This document shows, piece after piece, positions 42,049-51,323 of a stretch of DNA of 64,000 nt; position 1 is the stretch's first letter; each line of letters opens with the position of its first letter. Below the pieces are notes generated by a model that saw only the letters and a list, made by a program, of their open reading frames with translations, made no database searches and was not told where the DNA came from. Origin of the DNA: JANOBD01 sp031411495 (GTDB lineage Bacteria; Planctomycetota; Phycisphaerae; Tepidisphaerales; Tepidisphaeraceae); the NCBI GenBank assembly GCA_031411495.1, contig JANOBD010000212.1, positions 3,512 to 67,511 of the forward strand. Reading direction: 5' to 3'. Both the position numbers and the translations under genes were made by a program.

Positions 42049-43226
42049 CTGCGGCGCTGGAGTGGAGCTTCTGGGCGTGCGTCGGCGGCGTCACCTACGC
42101 CTACGTACTCTACCCCGCAGTCATTTACGCGCTCTCCCGGATCATCGGCCAGGAACCGCGCTGTGAGGCGATCGACGAGCGTGACCTCCCTCGCCTTTCG
42201 CTTCTGATCGCAGCCCACAACGAAGAAGACGTCATCGAAGCGCGCATCCGCAACGCGCTCGCGCTCGATTACCCGCGCGACCGATTCGAGATCGTCATCG
42301 CTTCGGACGGGAGCAGCGATCAAACTGCAAACATCGTCCGACGATTCGACGGACAGGTCCGCCTGCTCGACTACCGGAGCCGCCGCGGAAAATCGGCCAC
42401 GCTGAATGCCGCGATGCGCGAAGTCACCGGCGAGATCGTCATGCTCTCGGATGCGAACACGTCGATCGATCCGTCCGCTGCGCGCCGGCTCGCCCGCTGG
42501 TTCGTCGACCCGGATATCGGCGCCGTGTGCGGTCGGCTGGTGATTGTCGACCCGCAGCACGGCGCGAATGTTGATGGCGTCTATTGGAAGTACGAGACGT
42601 TTCTCAAGCGGTGCGAAAACCGGCTGGGCGCACTGCTCGGCTCCAATGGCGCGATTTATGCCATCCGCCGCGAGCTGTTCGAGCCGATCCCCGACAATAC
42701 CATCGTCGACGATTTCGTGATCCCGTTGCGGGCACGTCTCCGCAGCGATTGCCGGCTCATTTACGACGTCGACGCGGTCGGCATCGAGGAGGCGGCGCCA
42801 CATCTGAAGGATGAGTTCAGGCGTCGCGTGCGCATCGGCGCCGGCGGTTTCCAGGCGATCGGCCTGCTGTGGCCGCTGCTCTCGCCACGGTTCGGCTGGA
42901 CGGCATTCGCATTCCTTTCCCACAAGGTCTTCCGTTGGCTCTGCCCGCTGCTCCTGCTTGTCGCGCTCGGCACGTCGATGCTGCTGGCAGAAGGCAACGC
43001 GCTCTATCTCGCACTGCTGGCCGCGCAGATCCTGTTCTACGCGACCCCCGCCTTGACGCCGCTCCTCCCGGGCTCGCCGGGATTCCTGCGGCCCGTGCGA
43101 CTCGCCGCGATGTTCGTCGGCATGAACCTCGCGCTGCTCCTGGGTTTGGTCCGCTGGCTGCGCGGCGCGCAGCAGGGCATCTGGCAGAGAACGCAGCGCG
43201 CGAGCTACGCGGCGGCGCGGTCGTGA
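42045..43226 (+). CDS. Membrane glycosyltransferase family 2 (cellulose synthase-like)
   Basis: 393 residues from ATG 42045 in an ATGA overlap. N-terminal transmembrane helix (about 5-30), GT-A domain (50-280) with SLLIAAHNEEDVIEARI, VIASDGSSDQT, the DxD-like LSDANTSID and VDDFVIPLR, then an RRRVRIG stretch where synthases carry QxxRW, and three or four C-terminal transmembrane helices (300-375). It likely transfers a sugar from a nucleotide donor during exopolysaccharide assembly. Its 3' end overlaps the convergent deacetylase-like gene by 22 nt (43205-43226), the meeting point of the two polysaccharide units. Confidence 0.9.
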   Translation: MTAALEWSFWACVGGVTYAYVLYPAVIYALSRIIGQEPRCEAIDERDLPRLSLLIAAHNEEDVIEARIRNALALDYPRDRFEIVIASDGSSDQTANIVRRFDGQVRLLDYRSRRGKSATLNAAMREVTGEIVMLSDANTSIDPSAARRLARWFVDPDIGAVCGRLVIVDPQHGANVDGVYWKYETFLKRCENRLGALLGSNGAIYAIRRELFEPIPDNTIVDDFVIPLRARLRSDCRLIYDVDAVGIEEAAPHLKDEFRRRVRIGAGGFQAIGLLWPLLSPRFGWTAFAFLSHKVFRWLCPLLLLVALGTSMLLAEGNALYLALLAAQILFYATPALTPLLPGSPGFLRPVRLAAMFVGMNLALLLGLVRWLRGAQQGIWQRTQRASYAAARS

Positions 43227-44368
43227 ACGACGTCGAGATTCGAAGCGAGTTCGAAATCGAGCGCGTCACGAATTTCGCCATCATAGCCCGCCTCCGCAGC
43301 TCGCGCCAGGTTGTACATCTCTCTTGCGGTCACGTAGTGGTACGCAAAACGATCATCGCGCTTTGCGCGCTCGGCCAGCTGACGATGGAACTCGACCATC
43401 GGCTCGCCCAGCAGCACGCGCTGATTCGCTTCGGGCGCGCCGTGGGTGTGCAGCTTCACGAATACCCAATCCGGCCGCTGCGGGACGGTAACCTGGGCAT
43501 CGATCCACCGATCCAGCCGCGCCATCGACGGCGGTTGTGACGCCTGCAGGCAGCCGTTCTCCAGCTTGCGTCGCCGCCAGTCCAGCAGCAGCGGACCTTG
43601 AATCAGCATGAGCGAGTCGCGCGGCCGCGGCGACGTGCCGACGCGCACGCCATGGTCGTGCGATTTCGCACGGCACGGATCGTCCACCGCGTAGTAGATG
43701 CTGTTGATCATCCGCGTCTGGGTCGGGCTCGGGGCGGATGGGAGCGTGAAGTCGGCGTAGCAGCCTGTTTCGCGAAGGATATCGAGTTCGTTGTCCACCC
43801 CACACCAGCGCCCGTCCGGCCGGGCATTGTCGAGCGCCCAGTTGCCGTGGATGAATCCATACGCGAGCCGTCCGGACTTGTCGCGGCCGAGCAGCCCGTG
43901 CTTGCCGGCGAGAATGGACGCGTAAGTCGTCAACGTATGCCGAAGGTTTTCGGCCGTGTCGTGATCGTGGTGAAGATGGATCTCCACTTCGCCGAAGCCG
44001 CGCCGGCAGAGCTTCGCGAGGGCGTCGACGTGGTCGGCACGGTACTGATCGATCGGAAAGAAGAACGAATGGCGTGGCGGCCGGCCATCGCTGTCGCGGA
44101 ATGAGTCCATCAACTGCGGATAGCCGTCGACCCAGTTCGTAACGCGCTCGCGCGCGACGCGCTCGCCCGGATTGCCCCAGAGCGGCTCGAAGTGGTCTGC
44201 CACGCACAGCAGCACGTGCACCCTTCGCGAGCCTCGCGTGCGCAGGGAATCGCGCACGAGCGGGAAGAGGCACCGGTGAAGCCCACGACGTCGCAGCGCC
44301 CGATACGCCCCGAGCCCTGTCCCAGCCAAAGCGGCCGATCCCAGCGCGGCGAGAGATGCGCCGATCAT
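43205..44368 (-). CDS. Polysaccharide deacetylase-like protein of the exopolysaccharide unit
   Basis: 387 residues from ATG 44368 (ATGA overlap with the GT4 gene). An N-terminal hydrophobic segment (4-22) probably anchors it. Candidate metal and catalytic residues are in VLLCVADHFEPLWG, EVEIHLHHDHDT and WVFVKLHTHGA, which resemble the Asp-His-His pattern and barrel strands of NodB-type deacetylases, though the match is distant. Proteins of this sort are found at the ends of exosortase-associated polysaccharide loci. A long same-frame open reading frame continues upstream through the neighbouring GT4 gene, but that is a shadow. Last gene of the minus unit. Confidence 0.65.
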   Translation of the reverse strand: MIGASLAALGSAALAGTGLGAYRALRRRGLHRCLFPLVRDSLRTRGSRRVHVLLCVADHFEPLWGNPGERVARERVTNWVDGYPQLMDSFRDSDGRPPRHSFFFPIDQYRADHVDALAKLCRRGFGEVEIHLHHDHDTAENLRHTLTTYASILAGKHGLLGRDKSGRLAYGFIHGNWALDNARPDGRWCGVDNELDILRETGCYADFTLPSAPSPTQTRMINSIYYAVDDPCRAKSHDHGVRVGTSPRPRDSLMLIQGPLLLDWRRRKLENGCLQASQPPSMARLDRWIDAQVTVPQRPDWVFVKLHTHGAPEANQRVLLGEPMVEFHRQLAERAKRDDRFAYHYVTAREMYNLARAAEAGYDGEIRDALDFELASNLDVVHDRAAA

Positions 44369-45519
44369 GCCGCCGCCTTTCGCCTCGGGACCGACACCGA
44401 GTGCATTACATCCGCGAGCTGGCGCGCGGAATCGCGCCAGGAGCGCGGACGAAATGTCGAAACGCGCGGCTCGCGCAGCGCGGACGGCTCGCGCAGCGCG
44501 GCGACGATCGCATCCGTGAGCGCCTGCGGGTCGTTCGGTGCGATCAGGTTCTCTGGATCGAGAATCTCCGGGATGCCGCCGACACGCGTGGCAACAACCG
44601 GCGTACCGCACGCGAGCGCTTCCAGGACGACGTTGGGCACGCCTTCCGACCGGCTGGGGAGGATCAGCACGTCGGCATTGCGATAGGCTTCGGCCAGGGT
44701 GCGGTGTGCCCGAGGCGGGTGCAGCCGGACATGTCCCTGAAGCTGCAAGGCTTTGATCCGCATCGCCAGTGTGCGTTCCATCGGTCCTTGGCCGATGAGA
44801 TCGCAATGGAAGCTGATCCGTTGGGCGCGAAGCCGCGCGCACGCATCGATCAGGGTGTCGACCCCTTTGACGTTCACGAAGTTGCCGACAAAGAGCAGCC
44901 GGGCGACCGACGAGTGCGAGCGCCAGCCGTTGTCGAAGAAGATTCCCGGATCGATGCCGTTGTAGACGGTGTGAATGCGATCGGTTGAAACGCCGAGCCT
45001 CGCGACCGCGCCGGCGAGTTGCCGGCTGACGGTGACGACCGCATCCGCGGCGCCGAGCGCATCGGCGGTGAGCCGTTCGCGCTGCGAACCGCTTCCCGCC
45101 AGCAGCACATCCGACCCGTGGACCTTCGCCACCAGCGGCAGGTTCGCCGCTCGACACAGTTCCGCAGCCGCCCACGCATCGGGGTATGCCCACGCGGCGA
45201 GAACGACATCGGGATTCACCGCTTCGACCGCGCGATCGAAAGTGCGTCGAACGCAGCGCACGTAGAACTTGCCGTGCCGGCCGCGCAGGAAGCCCGGCGT
45301 GTAGAGATACGCCGGGTGCTCGATCGTCATGCCATCGGCCATGCGCAGGCGCGAGGTGGGCCTTTCGCAGCGCGAACGGAGTCGGTCGATCCAGGACACG
45401 GGCGCGATCACATGAACCTGGTGCTCGGCGGCCAGCGCGGCGAACTGTTGTCGATTGAAAGCCGCGCGGTGCGGCATCCACGGGCTGGGAAAGAGGGTGG
45501 TGAGCGCGAGGATCTTCAT
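44365..45519 (-). CDS. Glycosyltransferase family 4
   Basis: 384 residues; ATG 45519 overlaps the CapK-like stop (ATGA). GT-B retaining transferase: N-terminal MKILALTTLFPSPWMPHRAAFNRQQ, acceptor-side LVAKVHGSDVLL, and the donor-binding motif DVLILPSRSEGVPNVVLEALACGTPVVATRVGGIPEIL with the EX7E glutamates. VYNGID and FVGNFVNVKGVDTLI are classic. It adds a sugar to the growing repeat unit in the cytoplasm; donor and linkage are not predictable here. Eighth gene of the minus exopolysaccharide unit. Confidence 0.92.
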   Translation of the reverse strand: MKILALTTLFPSPWMPHRAAFNRQQFAALAAEHQVHVIAPVSWIDRLRSRCERPTSRLRMADGMTIEHPAYLYTPGFLRGRHGKFYVRCVRRTFDRAVEAVNPDVVLAAWAYPDAWAAAELCRAANLPLVAKVHGSDVLLAGSGSQRERLTADALGAADAVVTVSRQLAGAVARLGVSTDRIHTVYNGIDPGIFFDNGWRSHSSVARLLFVGNFVNVKGVDTLIDACARLRAQRISFHCDLIGQGPMERTLAMRIKALQLQGHVRLHPPRAHRTLAEAYRNADVLILPSRSEGVPNVVLEALACGTPVVATRVGGIPEILDPENLIAPNDPQALTDAIVAALREPSALREPRVSTFRPRSWRDSARQLADVMHSVSVPRRKAAA

Positions 45520-46871
45520 GCGGCCTCCGACCTCGACGGGTTGACGATCACCTGCCGCTTGCCCGCGGGAGTGAGCGGGATGTCGTTCACGCGGTCGATT
45601 GAAACGTGCATCGTCGGACCGAGGTGCCGTTGAATCGTTTCACGCAAAGTCGGTTCGATCGTGCCGAACGCCGAATCCGCAACGACGCGCACGCGGATCG
45701 CATTTCCAGACTCGCAGACGATCTGGAACTGCCGGATGGAATGGAAATCCTTGAGCAGATGTGGGAAGAACTCGCCGGGAAGCAGCCGACCGTCCGGCGT
45801 GCGAATCACTTCGAGCTGGCGTCCGACCACCCGCTTGAGCATCGGCAGCGCCCGCCCGCACGCACACGGGAGCGGCGATGCGACCGCGCGATCGCCGGTG
45901 CGATAGCGGATGAACGGCATGCCGTAGTTGAACAGGTCGGTGATGACGACATTCCCTTCCTCACCCGGGCTCACCGGCTGGTCGGCATCGTCCAGCAGCT
46001 CCACGAGCAGGTGCTCGGACGTGAGATGCAGCCCGCGATGCTGATCGCACTCGGCGGCGATCAGCATGAACTCGCGCGAGCCGTAGGTTTCAAACACCGG
46101 GGCCCCAAACACGCGCTCGATCAGTTCACGTTCGAAGTCGTAGAGCTTTTCCGCGCCGACGACGATCGATTTCGGCGAGAACGGCCGGATGTTCTGTTCG
46201 TCGAGGCACCGCGCCAGCTCGTATAGCGGTTTCACGTACGCCACGATCGCGTCCGGCCGGCAACGGGCGATGCGGCGCGCGATCTGCGGCGCCGACTGTT
46301 CGCTGAGCTCGAAACTGCTGCAGAGCGTCTTGCGGTGCAGCGTGTTCCAGAGCGATTCCTTGACGCGCTGGCGAAACGGGCGCGGCTGGAGACAGGATCC
46401 CCAGAAGTAGAATTGCCGCGTGCCCGGCGCCGCCGACGCCCAGCCGTAGCCGCGGTGCCAAGCGGCCGTGCGCCGGTCGTTGCTGTTCTGGTCGAGGTCG
46501 AACGCCAGCGGCACGCCGCTCGAACCGCCCGTGGACTTGCTGATCAGCGCGCCGGCCCCGCTCCACCGCATCCGGGCGCGGTTCTCACGGATCGTTTCGC
46601 GATCGATCAGCGGCCAGCGCAGGAAATCGTCCGGCGAGTGGATTGCATCAACGTTCAAGCCGCGAATCTGCCAGTCGATCCGGTAGAAGTCGCAATGGTT
46701 GGATGCATGAGTCAGCAGTGCTTTCAGCCGGGCCAGTTGCAGTTGTTTCAGCGACTGCGCATCAATCCATTGTGAACGCTCAAGCTCGCGCAGGTACCGA
46801 AACGTCCTTCGATGCTTGATACCCGAATCGAACGCGGGGAGCAGAACGTGACGAAAGAGCGCGCGCAGCAT
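45516..46871 (-). CDS. CapK-like adenylate-forming enzyme (phenylacetate-CoA ligase family)
   Basis: 451 residues. Features: KSTGGSSGVPLAFDLDQ (phosphate-binding loop), VFETYGSREFMLIAAEC (adenine/Mg motif), FIRYRTGDRA and a C-terminal domain with VVGRQLEVIRTPDGRLLPGEFF ending ITPAGK-type LTPAGKRQVIVN. CapK homologues in capsule loci probably activate an acyl or amino-acid group for attachment to the polysaccharide, a role consistent with the acetyltransferase-like gene of the plus unit. A CxC (PCACGRALP) segment as in other CapK proteins is present. It starts four bases after the upstream GT4 stop. Confidence 0.88.
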   Translation of the reverse strand: MLRALFRHVLLPAFDSGIKHRRTFRYLRELERSQWIDAQSLKQLQLARLKALLTHASNHCDFYRIDWQIRGLNVDAIHSPDDFLRWPLIDRETIRENRARMRWSGAGALISKSTGGSSGVPLAFDLDQNSNDRRTAAWHRGYGWASAAPGTRQFYFWGSCLQPRPFRQRVKESLWNTLHRKTLCSSFELSEQSAPQIARRIARCRPDAIVAYVKPLYELARCLDEQNIRPFSPKSIVVGAEKLYDFERELIERVFGAPVFETYGSREFMLIAAECDQHRGLHLTSEHLLVELLDDADQPVSPGEEGNVVITDLFNYGMPFIRYRTGDRAVASPLPCACGRALPMLKRVVGRQLEVIRTPDGRLLPGEFFPHLLKDFHSIRQFQIVCESGNAIRVRVVADSAFGTIEPTLRETIQRHLGPTMHVSIDRVNDIPLTPAGKRQVIVNPSRSEAA

Positions 46872-46875
46872 CGCT

Positions 46876-47976
46876 TCAGGCCGCCTCTCGAAGTGAATGC
46901 GATCGATCGAGAATCGACTGATAGAGTGATTGGTATCTGTCGATCATCAGCCGGACGTCGAATCGGTCGTCGACCGTCCGGCGTGCGGCATCGGCGAATT
47001 GATCCGCGCGGGCCTCATCGGCGCGAAGTCGCTGAATCGCCCGGGCCAGTTCGCTCGGAACGCCCGGGCTCACCAGCAGGCCGGTGCGGTCGTGGTCGAT
47101 GACTTCCGCATTCCCGCCCACGCGGGTCGCGATCGCCGGCACGCCGCTGGCCATCGCTTCGAGCAGCGAGAGGGAGATTCCTTCGGAGAGGGACGGCAAT
47201 ACGAACAGGCTGGAACGTGCGAGTAGCGCCGGAATGTCGGCGACCGCGCCGAGGAACGTCACGGCTTCCTGCAGGTTCAATCGTCGACAAATCGACTCGA
47301 GCCGAGTCCGATCGGGGCCTTCGCCGGCGATGTTGAGCCGGACGCCTGCATCCGTCTTTCGCACGATGCGCATCGCCCGCAGCAGCGTCTCCACATCCTT
47401 CTCCGGGCTGAGACGGCCGACAAAAACGATCGGGCCGGCTGCTTCGCGGCGCGAGAAGGGGAGACGGGAGAGGTCGATTCCATTGTGGATCGTCGTGAGC
47501 CGTTCCCGCGGCAGGCCTTGCGCGCCGGCCAACTCGGTGCTGTCGGCAGAGACAGACACCACGCGATCTGTGCAGCGGCACGCGAGGTTGAACAGCGCCG
47601 TCTGGCGACGCGATGCGCCCAGCCGCTGGCCATGACGCGTGTGGATGATTGCGGAAGCGCCGGCAAAGCGCGCCGCGGGGGCGGCGTATAGAAGGGGCTT
47701 GGTGTTGTGGGTGTGGACGACGTCCGCGCCCAGCGATTTGAAGATCGAGCGGAGCCGCAGCGGCAGCGACATCTTGATGCCGCTGGTGATGTCGAGCGCC
47801 GTCACCGGGCAGCCGGCGCGCTCGATCTGCTCTGCGGCGTCGCCGCGCGTGGTGAGCGAGAGGAAGTGAAGCGCGAACCGCGACCGGTCCGCGTGCTTCG
47901 CGAACTCGATCAGGAGCTTTTCCATCCCGCCAAGGTGCAGGCCGACGCTGACATGGATAACGCAGAATGGGCGCAT
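46876..47976 (-). CDS. Glycosyltransferase family 4
   Basis: 366 residues from ATG 47976 (MRPFCVIHVSVGLHLGGMEKLL); GTG 48000 would add eight residues without a better ribosome site. GT-B fold with the typical loop HVSVGLHLGGMEKLL, IIHTRHG, TIHNGID, VFVGRLSPEKDVETLL and the EX7E region PSLSEGISLSLLEAMASGVPAIATRVGGNAEVI. It belongs to the minus exopolysaccharide unit between the EEP-fold protein and the CapK-like enzyme. A role in repeat-unit assembly on undecaprenyl phosphate is inferred from context. Confidence 0.9.
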   Translation of the reverse strand: MRPFCVIHVSVGLHLGGMEKLLIEFAKHADRSRFALHFLSLTTRGDAAEQIERAGCPVTALDITSGIKMSLPLRLRSIFKSLGADVVHTHNTKPLLYAAPAARFAGASAIIHTRHGQRLGASRRQTALFNLACRCTDRVVSVSADSTELAGAQGLPRERLTTIHNGIDLSRLPFSRREAAGPIVFVGRLSPEKDVETLLRAMRIVRKTDAGVRLNIAGEGPDRTRLESICRRLNLQEAVTFLGAVADIPALLARSSLFVLPSLSEGISLSLLEAMASGVPAIATRVGGNAEVIDHDRTGLLVSPGVPSELARAIQRLRADEARADQFADAARRTVDDRFDVRLMIDRYQSLYQSILDRSHSLREAA

Positions 47977-48030
47977 GCGAAGACCGTGACCTTTCTTCAC
48001 GGATTCATCGACGCAACGCGGGAAGAACGT

Positions 48031-49113
48031 TCAAGGTTCGGCCGAGGCACTCTGGAGCGTCGCGGTTCGGTCGGGTGTGAGGTCGGTGATCATCGGCCGA
48101 TGCGGCGAGCCGGCAGCACTGGCGAGCCAGCATTCTCGGACGTCGAATCCGCCGGTCAGCAGGACATGATCGATCCGCACGCTCGATGCCATCGACACGT
48201 GCGTCAGCCCGAAGCCACTGCCGCGTGCGCTCAAAGCGTTGACGAATCGCCCGAAATAGTGCCTGAAAATGGGGCTTTCCCGGGGCGTATTGAAGTCGCC
48301 GACGATCACCGCGGGCGATTGCAGCGTGGCGAGATACGCATCGATCCTCGCCGATTCAATGTCGCGCTGCTGCGAATTGAACTCCAGCTGCTCGGCAAAG
48401 TTCGCCTGCCCGGCACGCAGGGCCTGCAGCGCCTCGTGAGGCGAAGCCAGATGCAGGTTCACCAGGGTTATCGGCCCATCGGGCGTGAGCAGTTCGTACG
48501 CCTGCGCCGCGCCATATCGGACGACGAACCCCGGCTGCTCGGTCGGCGGCGAGAGCACTTCGCGCGATCGGGTGATCGGGAACCGGCTCGCGATGAACAG
48601 CTCGCCGTCGCGCTGCGTGTACCAGCCCGGCTCATCAAAGAGCACGCCCTCGTGCTTCGATGTCCAGTCCTGCAATGCGATCACGTCGGGCCTGGTGGCG
48701 TGGATCAGCTTGCGGAAGGCCTCCACATCCAGCTGCGAACGATGGATGTTGTAGCTCACGATCCGCAGCGAACCGTCGCTCCGCTGGAGCGATCCGCCGC
48801 CCAGCGAGAACGTGTAGCCCATCACCGCCATCACCAGCACCGCGCCGGACGCCGCAAGTATGACGAGCGATCGGCGATGATAGATCAGCGCGAGCGGGAT
48901 GAGGATCGCCAGAGGGACCGCGAGGGTCCACCGCGGCGCAAAGAGCAGAACCGTCGCCGGCCACCACCGGTCGGATGCGGTCCACAGCAGAGCGGCCGCC
49001 CCGCAGATGGCGAGCAGATACGCTGTGCAGACGACCGCGAGCAGCGTTGCAGACCAGCGACGCCGTTCCTTGAGGATCGTGGTTGTCGCGGCCTTCCGGG
49101 TGTTCAAAAGCAT
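48031..49113 (-). CDS. Membrane-anchored endonuclease/exonuclease/phosphatase (EEP) family protein
   Basis: 360 residues. ATG 49113 has TTGGAGA eight bases upstream, better than the longer start at 49149. Three hydrophobic helices (about 20-105) are followed by an EEP domain: IVSYNIHRSQ, DVIALQDW (Glu replaced by Gln), LVNLHL, VIVGDFNTP and RIDHVLLTG. The domain normally hydrolyses phosphodiesters in DNA, inositol phosphates or lipids; the catalytic metal-binding Glu in the second motif is here Gln, so activity may be changed. EEP proteins recur in exopolysaccharide/exosortase loci, where they may act on lipid carriers. Function inferred. Confidence 0.82.
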   Translation of the reverse strand: MLLNTRKAATTTILKERRRWSATLLAVVCTAYLLAICGAAALLWTASDRWWPATVLLFAPRWTLAVPLAILIPLALIYHRRSLVILAASGAVLVMAVMGYTFSLGGGSLQRSDGSLRIVSYNIHRSQLDVEAFRKLIHATRPDVIALQDWTSKHEGVLFDEPGWYTQRDGELFIASRFPITRSREVLSPPTEQPGFVVRYGAAQAYELLTPDGPITLVNLHLASPHEALQALRAGQANFAEQLEFNSQQRDIESARIDAYLATLQSPAVIVGDFNTPRESPIFRHYFGRFVNALSARGSGFGLTHVSMASSVRIDHVLLTGGFDVRECWLASAAGSPHRPMITDLTPDRTATLQSASAEP

Positions 49114-49129
49114 GCAGTTTCTCCAAAGT

Positions 49130-50389
49130 TCAAACGACAGCGAGCGCACCGGTCTCGGCCGAGTCCCGCATCCAGATCCGAATACAGCAGTAAGAGAGGA
49201 CCGTGATCCGCACGAGGTGCCTTACCGGCATTGCAATGCACGCACCGACGATGCCGAGCTGAAGCATCAGGAAAACGGTAATCACGATGTTGCACAGTGC
49301 CGCCGGCGCCAGCGCGCGGGCGTGTGCGGCATCCTCGTGTGCGGCATTGAGCGCGTAACCGATTGAAGCGTCGAGCGCTGCCAGCGGCAGCGCCCAGATC
49401 GAAATCAGGATCACGGTCTGGCACAGCGCAGGTTGCGAGGGAAAGAGCAGCTGCGCGAACCAGCCGGACACCGCCGCGCAAGACATCGCGATCAGCAACG
49501 CCGCGAGCGTGATGATCAATCCATACCGAGCGGCGAGCTTCGCACCGGCGGCACGGTCCCGCTTGAATCGGCTCGACAGCACCGGGTACGCCGCCGTGCA
49601 GAGCCCGTCAGGGATCGCCAGCAGCCGCGTCGACAGCAGGGTGCCTGCGTTGAAGAAGCCGAATTGCGTGAGCCCGATGATCCGCGGCAGCAGGATCGAT
49701 TCGGCATGCGCAGCGGCCGTGTTCAGCAGTTGCTGCGCGGCGAACGCGCGGGCGCGGCGAAGCAGCCGACACGCGGTTGCCGGATGAAGATCCATGCCGA
49801 TTTCACACTCCCGGCGACAGGCGCGAAGCGCGAACACGAGCAGCAGCAATGGCCCGGCGCAGTAAGACGCAGCGATGGCGACCGGCCCTCCGCCGGCAAG
49901 GCTCGCGACGACGCTCAACACGGTCAGCCCCAGGCCCGAGATGAGGCTCATCGCCGCAATCGAACTCGATCGGTGCATCGCCTGCAGCACATCCACGAAC
50001 GTGCTCGCGGCCGCGGTGAGAACCATCGACAGGCCGCACACCGCCACGCAAGCCAGAACCGCGTGCGGATAGCCGAGCAGCCACGCGAAGAGCAATCCGA
50101 TCGCGGCGGCGAGAGCGCTCAGCGACAGGCGGGTGCCGAGCTGTTCGGCCAGTGCGGTGCGGAGTTCCTGCGGATGGGAGGCGAGGTGACGGATGAACGC
50201 GCCGCGCAGTCCCAGGCTCGCGAGCATCGCCAGCGAAGCGATCAGCGCGCTCGCCGTCGTCCACTGGCCGTACGCGTCGGCGCCCAGTTGGCGGACCACC
50301 AGCGCCAGCGCCGGCAGGCTGAGCGCGTTGAGCAGCAGCGGCGAGATCGACAGGCAGATGCCGCCCACCAGGCTCTTCTTAAGCGTCAT
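49130..50389 (-). CDS. Wzx-like polysaccharide flippase (MOP superfamily)
   Basis: 419 residues from ATG 50389 with GGGAGG upstream; about 12 transmembrane helices throughout. Start MTLKKSLVGGICLSISPLLLNALSLPALALVVRQLGADAYGQWTTA is the standard entry of RfbX/Wzx proteins, with LGADAYGQWT as signature. It would flip the completed lipid-linked repeat unit across the inner membrane for polymerisation by the Wzy-like protein. Its start overlaps the upstream GT2 stop by 11 nt. Confidence 0.92.
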   Translation of the reverse strand: MTLKKSLVGGICLSISPLLLNALSLPALALVVRQLGADAYGQWTTASALIASLAMLASLGLRGAFIRHLASHPQELRTALAEQLGTRLSLSALAAAIGLLFAWLLGYPHAVLACVAVCGLSMVLTAAASTFVDVLQAMHRSSSIAAMSLISGLGLTVLSVVASLAGGGPVAIAASYCAGPLLLLVFALRACRRECEIGMDLHPATACRLLRRARAFAAQQLLNTAAAHAESILLPRIIGLTQFGFFNAGTLLSTRLLAIPDGLCTAAYPVLSSRFKRDRAAGAKLAARYGLIITLAALLIAMSCAAVSGWFAQLLFPSQPALCQTVILISIWALPLAALDASIGYALNAAHEDAAHARALAPAALCNIVITVFLMLQLGIVGACIAMPVRHLVRITVLSYCCIRIWMRDSAETGALAVV

Positions 50390-51323
50390 GAGCCGCCTCC
50401 CGTGGAAGGCCGGCATCCGGCGGCATCACACCCACCAGGCGCAGCAGCAGGACGATCGATCGGCGCACCCGCGCCGCCGACGAGTCAATGTGCGACATCG
50501 GCAGCGGATAACTCACGAACGACTTAAGCATGCGCAGCAGGGCCGCACGCTGGTGGCCGCTGGAGGAGTAGAGGTGCGACGAGGCGTAGTAGAACTGTGC
50601 GAACGCCCGCCGGCGGAGCCAGCGATCGCCTTGCCAGGAGTCTCGCTCGTCGAGTTTCGCCAGCACGCGGGATAGGCCAGATTCCATCACCGCGGCGCGG
50701 CGGCTCAGGCTCCCCGCGACCTGACGATAGCCGGTCAGCGGCAGTGGCAAGAGTCCGACGTGCGTGATCTCAGAGGCGCGCTGCCAGTAGTCGATATCTT
50801 CCACGCCGGGCACGTTCACGTCGAACTCGCCGACGTGGTCGATGACGTCGCGCCGGAGAATGACCGACGACGCGACGAGCGGATTCTTCACCAACAGGCG
50901 CTGGCGCGCAATGATTGTGGTCGACATCGCGTCTCGTTCGACTGGGGTCCACGATCGCACCGGATAGTCCACTACGCCCGTGCCCAGCACGCCAACATCC
51001 GGCGCGGCCTCGATCGCAGCCAATTGACATTCGAGCTTGGCGGGATGCCACGCATCATCCGCGTCGAGCAGCGCGACCCAGTCGCCGCGCGCGATGCTCA
51101 AGCCGGCGTTGCGTGCCGCTGGTACACCGGCATTATTCTGACGGATGACCTCGATGCGCGAGCCGAATCGGTTTAGCACGTCGGCCGTGTCGTCGGTCGA
51201 ACCGTCGTCGATCACGATCACCTGCGTCGGCGGAAGTGTCTGGTTCAAGGCCGACTCGATCGCGTCGGCGACGAATCGCGCGCAGTTATACGTCGGGATG
51301 ATCACGCTCACCGAACGTTTCAC
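50379..51323 (-). CDS. Glycosyltransferase family 2
   Basis: 314 residues from GTG 51323 (GTGA overlap with the polymerase gene). GT-A fold: VSVIIPTYNCARFVADAIESALNQT, VIVIDDGSTDDT, NAGVPAARNAGLSIARGDWVALLDADD (DxD) and FDVNVPGVEDIDYWQRAS with the acidic EDxD motif. The C-terminal 70 residues are helical. Soluble or membrane-associated transferase for one sugar of the repeat unit. A very long overlapping open frame on this strand (to 53555) only shares its 3' end and is not the gene. Confidence 0.92.
   Translation of the reverse strand: MKRSVSVIIPTYNCARFVADAIESALNQTLPPTQVIVIDDGSTDDTADVLNRFGSRIEVIRQNNAGVPAARNAGLSIARGDWVALLDADDAWHPAKLECQLAAIEAAPDVGVLGTGVVDYPVRSWTPVERDAMSTTIIARQRLLVKNPLVASSVILRRDVIDHVGEFDVNVPGVEDIDYWQRASEITHVGLLPLPLTGYRQVAGSLSRRAAVMESGLSRVLAKLDERDSWQGDRWLRRRAFAQFYYASSHLYSSSGHQRAALLRMLKSFVSYPLPMSHIDSSAARVRRSIVLLLRLVGVMPPDAGLPREAAHDA

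Noticed and set aside
43205..45481. A 758-codon open frame that would fuse a second domain to the deacetylase-like protein
   Set aside because: The upstream half is a frame-shifted shadow of the GT4 gene at 44365-45519; the true start is ATG 44368 in an ATGA overlap.
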